A stretch of 64,000 nucleotides of DNA from assembly GCF_039536245.1 (NCBI RefSeq), contig NZ_BAAAYN010000024.1:166609-230608 (forward strand). Direction: 5' to 3'. The notes beneath the pieces were generated by a model. It was not told the DNA's origin. It saw nothing but the letters and a program-made list of their open reading frames with translations, and made no database searches. Shown here in pieces: positions 61,317-64,000 of this stretch (the stretch's first letter is position 1; the number at the start of each line of letters is the position of its first letter). The stretch comes from Cryptosporangium minutisporangium (GTDB lineage Bacteria > Actinomycetota > Actinomycetes > Mycobacteriales > Cryptosporangiaceae). A program made the position numbers and the translations under genes.

Positions 61317-61625
61317 GTGATCGCGCGAGTATGGCGGGGCTGGGCGACGCCCGCGAAGGCCGACGACTACCAGAGGCACTACCGGACCGCCGTGGCCGAG
61401 CATCTGCGGAGCGTTCCCGGCTTCGTCGAGGCCCGACTCCTCCGTACCGACGACGGGGGCGACGTGCTGTTCACCTCGGTCGTGGTCTTCACGGACCTGG
61501 AGTCCGTCCACGCCTTCGCCGGTGCGGAGCCGCGCGTCGCGGTCGTCGAGGAGGCGGCACGCGCCGCGCTCGTCCGCTGGGACGAGTACGTGACGCATCA
61601 CGACGTCGCCGTCGACGTGGCCTGA
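61317..61625 (+). CDS. antibiotic-biosynthesis-monooxygenase-fold protein
   Basis: 102 residues from GTG 61317, seven bases after GGAGGG. Dimeric ferredoxin-like ABM fold: MIARVWRGWATPAKADDYQRHY, VPGFVEARLLRTDDGGDVLFTSVVVFTDLESVHAFAG, ARAALVRWDEYVTHHDVAV in pieces. Such small proteins are cofactorless monooxygenases or heme-degrading relatives; no catalytic assignment can be made here. A possible -10 TAGCGT (61277-61282) includes the previous gene's stop codon. Confidence 0.78.
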   Translation: MIARVWRGWATPAKADDYQRHYRTAVAEHLRSVPGFVEARLLRTDDGGDVLFTSVVVFTDLESVHAFAGAEPRVAVVEEAARAALVRWDEYVTHHDVAVDVA

Positions 61626-61678
61626 TTCCCGGCGTACTCTGCGGTGCCCCAGAGACTATTGAGAAGGCGATGGGGCCC

Positions 61679-62038
61679 ATGATCACCGGCGCGCACACGA
61701 TCATCTACCACGACCAGGCGGACGCGATCCGCACGTTCTTCCGCGACGTCCTGGAGTTCCCGGCCGTGGACGCGGGCGGCGGCTGGTTGATCTTCGCCCT
61801 GCCGCCCGGCGAACTCGCCGTGCACCCGACCGAGGACGACGGCCGGCACGAGTTGTACCTGATGTGCGACGACATCGACGCGACCATCGCGGACCTGCAC
61901 GCCAAGGGTGTGGAGTGCACCGAGGTGACCGATCAGGGATGGGGTCTGCTCACCTCGATCACGCTGCCCGGCGGCATGCAGCTCGGCCTCTACGAGCCGA
62001 AACACCCCACCGCGCACGGGGCCTCCGGCAACTCCTGA
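61679..62038 (+). CDS. VOC (glyoxalase/bleomycin-resistance) family protein
   Basis: 119 residues from ATG 61679; ATG 61670 three codons earlier is possible, both near AGAAGG. Single VOC domain with two beta-alpha-beta-beta-beta units: AHTIIYHDQADAIRTFFRDVLEFPAVDAG, WLIFALPPGELAVHPTEDDGRHELYLMCDDIDATIADLHAKGVEC, TSITLPGGMQLGLYEPK in pieces. The conserved metal ligands (His near 5, His in LAVHP, Glu in GLYEPK) are plausible. Probably binds or modifies a small molecule; substrate unknown. Confidence 0.85.
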   Translation: MITGAHTIIYHDQADAIRTFFRDVLEFPAVDAGGGWLIFALPPGELAVHPTEDDGRHELYLMCDDIDATIADLHAKGVECTEVTDQGWGLLTSITLPGGMQLGLYEPKHPTAHGASGNS

Positions 62039-62054
62039 CCGGGACGAAGGGCGC

Positions 62055-62075
62055 GTTGGAGCTTCCTGGTCCAAC
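62055..62075. promoter_or_regulatory. inverted repeat and TTGAC direct repeat upstream of yhhN
   Basis: GTTGGA-N9-TCCAAC (62055-62060 / 62070-62075), then AGTTGACGAGTTGACC, a direct repeat of GTTGAC eight bases apart, giving two overlapping -35-like elements. No gene is visible in 62039-62219. Confidence 0.35.
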
Positions 62076-62219
62076 CAGTTGACGAGTTGACCTGTGGCGC
62101 GACAGACTGCGCCGGCTGCCGTCGCCGTTCGTCGCCGTACCCACCGCTCCGAGATTGGACCCGGGCATGATCTCCGCCGTGCCGTCCACCGCTCCGGCGT
62201 GCCCGCCGCCCGCCGCCGC

Positions 62220-62849
62220 ATGAGGCTCTCGCTGAAGCTGTTCGCCGTCGCCACGGCGGTCGAGCTGATCGCGGTGGCGGCCGACTGGACCGTCCTGCAG
62301 TGGCTCGCCAAGCCGCTGCTCGCCCCGCTGCTCGCGGTCTACCTGGTGGGGCGGGTGCGGCCGGACCTGGTCCTCGTCGCGCTCGGCTTCGCGACGGCGG
62401 GCGACGTCGCGCTGCTGATCGACGGCGAGGTGCCGTTCCTCATCGGGATGCTCTGCTTCCTCGGTACCCAGTTGTGCCTGACGGTGGCGTTCCTGCGCCA
62501 CGCCCGCCCGCGGTGGTGGGCGTTCGCGGGCTACGCCGTGCCGTGGGCGACCGCCAATGCGCTGCTGTGGGAGCGGCTCGGCACGCTGCGCGTGCCCGTG
62601 CTGGTCTACAGCCTCGCGCTGAGCGCGATGGCCGCCGCGGCAGTCGGGGTGTCCCGGCGGGTGGCCGTCGGCGGCGCGCTCTTCCTCGTCTCCGACTTCC
62701 TGATCGGGATCGGCGCAGCCGACATCGAGGTGCCCGGACAGTCGGTGCTGATCATGGCGACGTACACCGCCGCGCTGGCCCTGATCGTCACCGGCTGGGC
62801 GGCGAAGCCAGTTAGTGTCGTGAGCCAGAAGGTCGTCGCCGAGAAGTAG
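62220..62849 (+). CDS. YhhN-family membrane protein (lysoplasmalogenase-like)
   Basis: 209 residues from ATG 62220; the frame is open to 62094 but the extra 42 residues are Arg-rich and without membrane or domain features, so the shorter start is preferred (no clear ribosome site for either). About seven or eight membrane helices (LKLFAVATAVELIAVAAD, LLAPLLAVYLVGRV, LVLVALGFATAGDVALLI, PFLIGMLCFLGTQLCLTVAFL and others). The conserved acid in the second helix pair (GDVALLID) and the late SDFLIGI Asp are candidate catalytic residues. Matches the YhhN/TMEM86 family, which hydrolyses the vinyl-ether bond of lysoplasmalogen in animals; the bacterial role is unclear. Confidence 0.85.
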   Translation: MRLSLKLFAVATAVELIAVAADWTVLQWLAKPLLAPLLAVYLVGRVRPDLVLVALGFATAGDVALLIDGEVPFLIGMLCFLGTQLCLTVAFLRHARPRWWAFAGYAVPWATANALLWERLGTLRVPVLVYSLALSAMAAAAVGVSRRVAVGGALFLVSDFLIGIGAADIEVPGQSVLIMATYTAALALIVTGWAAKPVSVVSQKVVAEK

Positions 62850-62868
62850 CAGCACACGGCTCCCACGG

Positions 62869-63684
62869 ATGGGCGAGTTCATGACCGAGCTGAACGCGGA
62901 ACACGCCCGGCGAGCGATCGTCGAGCACACCGGGCGGCTGGCCGAAGCGGCCGCCGTGGCCGGTCCTGGAGCCGCCGTGCCGACAACCCCGGAGTGGACC
63001 ATCGCCGACCTGGTCGAGCACGTGGGCCAGACCGAGCACTGGGTCGCGGAGATGATCGAGCGGCGCATCACCGACCCCATGCAGCTGCCCACGGAGATGG
63101 CCGCGCTCCCCGCCGACTCCGGCGAGTGGCGGGCGTGGCTGTCGGAGTCCGCGCAGCGGGTCGTGAGCGCGTGCTCCGATGACGCGCTGGACGCGCCGGT
63201 GTTCAACGCGGCGGGAGACGAGCGGTCCGGGACGCGGTTCTGGCTGGCCAGCGTCCTCAACGAGGCGGTCGTCCACGGCTTCGACGCAGCCAACGCGGCG
63301 AACCGACCGACCGCCATCGACGCCGACATCGCAGCCGCGCTCATCAGCAATCACCTCAGGATGCTCACCTCCCCCACCTGGGAGATGCGGCGGGCCGAGT
63401 CCGCGCACGCCCTCCGGGGTACCGGGCAGACGCTGCAGTGGCTGGCCACCGACACCGCGGACGACACGGGCGCGTGGTTCGTCGAACGGCTACCTGACGG
63501 GGCGAGGTGGCGGCCCGGCACCCAGCAGGCCGATGTGACGGTGACCGGGCCGGCCGGATCGCTCCTGCTGACCATGACCCGACGACTCCCGCTCACCGAC
63601 CGCGGAGCCACCGACCTCAGCGTCGACGGCGACACCGGCCTCGTCCAGCACTGGCTCGACAACACCGCCCACGTCGCCGACTGA
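62869..63684 (+). CDS. maleylpyruvate-isomerase/DinB-like protein (mycothiol-dependent type)
   Basis: 271 residues, ATG 62869 or 62881, neither with a clear ribosome site. N-terminal four-helix DinB/MDMPI domain: TPEWTIADLVEHVGQTEHWVAEMI, with His ligand candidates at EHVG, TEH and VVHGFDAANA (conserved AVVHGFD). The C-terminal part (~175-270) is a beta-rich SCP2-like domain (AWFVERLPDGARWR, ADVTVTGPAGSLLLTMTRR). This architecture, commonly annotated as the maleylpyruvate isomerase family, is widespread in actinobacteria where mycothiol is the low-molecular-weight thiol. No linked aromatic gene suggests its substrate. Confidence 0.85.
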   Translation: MGEFMTELNAEHARRAIVEHTGRLAEAAAVAGPGAAVPTTPEWTIADLVEHVGQTEHWVAEMIERRITDPMQLPTEMAALPADSGEWRAWLSESAQRVVSACSDDALDAPVFNAAGDERSGTRFWLASVLNEAVVHGFDAANAANRPTAIDADIAAALISNHLRMLTSPTWEMRRAESAHALRGTGQTLQWLATDTADDTGAWFVERLPDGARWRPGTQQADVTVTGPAGSLLLTMTRRLPLTDRGATDLSVDGDTGLVQHWLDNTAHVAD

Positions 63685-63690
63685 CCGGGG

Positions 63691-64000
63691 CTAAGACCGT
63701 CGCAGCCCGGCGAGCAGCAGCTCGACCAGACGTCGCGCGTCGTACCGGGGGTCGTTCTCGGCGCCGACGCAGAGGTTCCCGACGCCGCGGAGCAGCTGAT
63801 AGGCGTCGACATCGGCACGGATCTCCGCCGCTGCCACCGCCGCGCGGAGCAACTCGTCGCAGACCGGAACGAGGCGCTCGATGAAGTAGGCGTGCAGGCT
63901 CTCGAACGCGGCGTCGTCGGACTGCAACGCCGCGGCGAGCCCGTGCTTGGTGACGAGGAAGTCGACGAAGAGGTCGACCCACCGGCCCAGCGCGGCATAC
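63691..64000 (-). CDS. TetR-family repressor, C-terminal part (cut by window edge)
   Basis: The frame is open to the right edge; only about 102 residues, the ligand-binding end, are visible (YAALGRWVDLFVDFLV, SLHAYFIERLVPVCDELLRAAVAAAEIRADVDAYQLLRGVGNLCVG, DARRLVELLLAGLRRS in pieces). These match TetR C-terminal domains that end LVELLIAGL. The helix-turn-helix lies beyond the window. Convergent with the DinB-like gene, six bases between the stops. Confidence 0.8.
   Translation of the reverse strand, partial: YAALGRWVDLFVDFLVTKHGLAAALQSDDAAFESLHAYFIERLVPVCDELLRAAVAAAEIRADVDAYQLLRGVGNLCVGAENDPRYDARRLVELLLAGLRRS

Overview
The window is uniformly GC-rich. Genes are tightly packed, many overlap by the ATGA or GTGA four-base junction, GTG starts are frequent, and several genes appear to be transcribed leaderless. 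Together with a mycothiol-dependent-enzyme-type (DinB/MDMPI-like) protein, a SARP/AfsR regulator and many TetR repressors, this points to an actinobacterium with complex metabolism (Cryptosporangium/Frankia/Micromonospora-like). The genus cannot be fixed from the sequence alone. No rRNA, tRNA, CRISPR array or insertion sequence was seen, and no gene-free stretch exceeds 300 bases.

Region 1 (1-29564) is the distal part of an extracellular contractile injection system (eCIS, phage-tail-like) locus. The + strand runs without real gaps from a 5'-truncated beta-propeller/beta-helix protein, through a 2,637-residue DUF6519-like/beta-helix protein and a gp5/VgrG-type baseplate spike. It continues through six genes that I cannot assign, including a ~450-residue proline-rich protein, and ends in a ~1,900-residue DUF4157 protein that also carries a complete metallo-beta-lactamase HxHxDH motif (candidate payload). 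Meeting it tail to tail is a minus-strand AAA+ ATPase whose C-terminus looks like the Pvc16/DUF4255 tail-terminator family, i.e. an apparent ATPase-terminator fusion. A SARP/NB-ARC/TPR regulator lies directly upstream of this ATPase on the same strand. Sheath, tube, LysM, gp25, PAAR and baseplate-J genes are not in the window and presumably lie to the left.

Region 2 (29663-38814) holds an acyl-CoA ligase coupled to a membrane-anchored NNMT/PNMT/TEMT-type methyltransferase. Next come a TetR repressor and a divergent aromatic meta-cleavage-type operon (VOC dioxygenase, fumarylacetoacetate-hydrolase family, MhpA-like FAD monooxygenase). That operon ends in a deletion scar, where the first third of an acyl-CoA synthetase is joined to the last 53 codons of a metallo-beta-lactamase-fold hydrolase. 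An alpha/beta hydrolase and a strong hairpin terminator follow.

Region 3 (38868-44914, minus strand) is a cold-shock protein gene plus a six-gene operon: MoxR ATPase, DUF58, VWA protein, PDZ-less HtrA-like protease, OmpR-type response regulator, histidine kinase.

Region 4 (45126-52355) is a polar amino-acid ABC transporter operon continuing into L-asparaginase II, CutC and a ROK sugar kinase, with a divergent ROK-family regulator. It looks like uptake of an amide amino acid or related compound followed by hydrolysis.

Region 5 (52397-64000) is a series of short transcription units: GNAT, MFS efflux, SMP-30 lactonase with divergent TetR, ferredoxin reductase preceded by a 20-codon ferredoxin vestige, methyltransferase/TetR around a perfect 40-bp palindrome, a Cys-rich small protein, an NDH-2-like flavoprotein under an ECF41-like promoter, an alpha/beta hydrolase, a monooxygenase-fold protein, a VOC protein, a YhhN protein, a DinB/MDMPI-like protein, and a TetR gene cut by the right edge.
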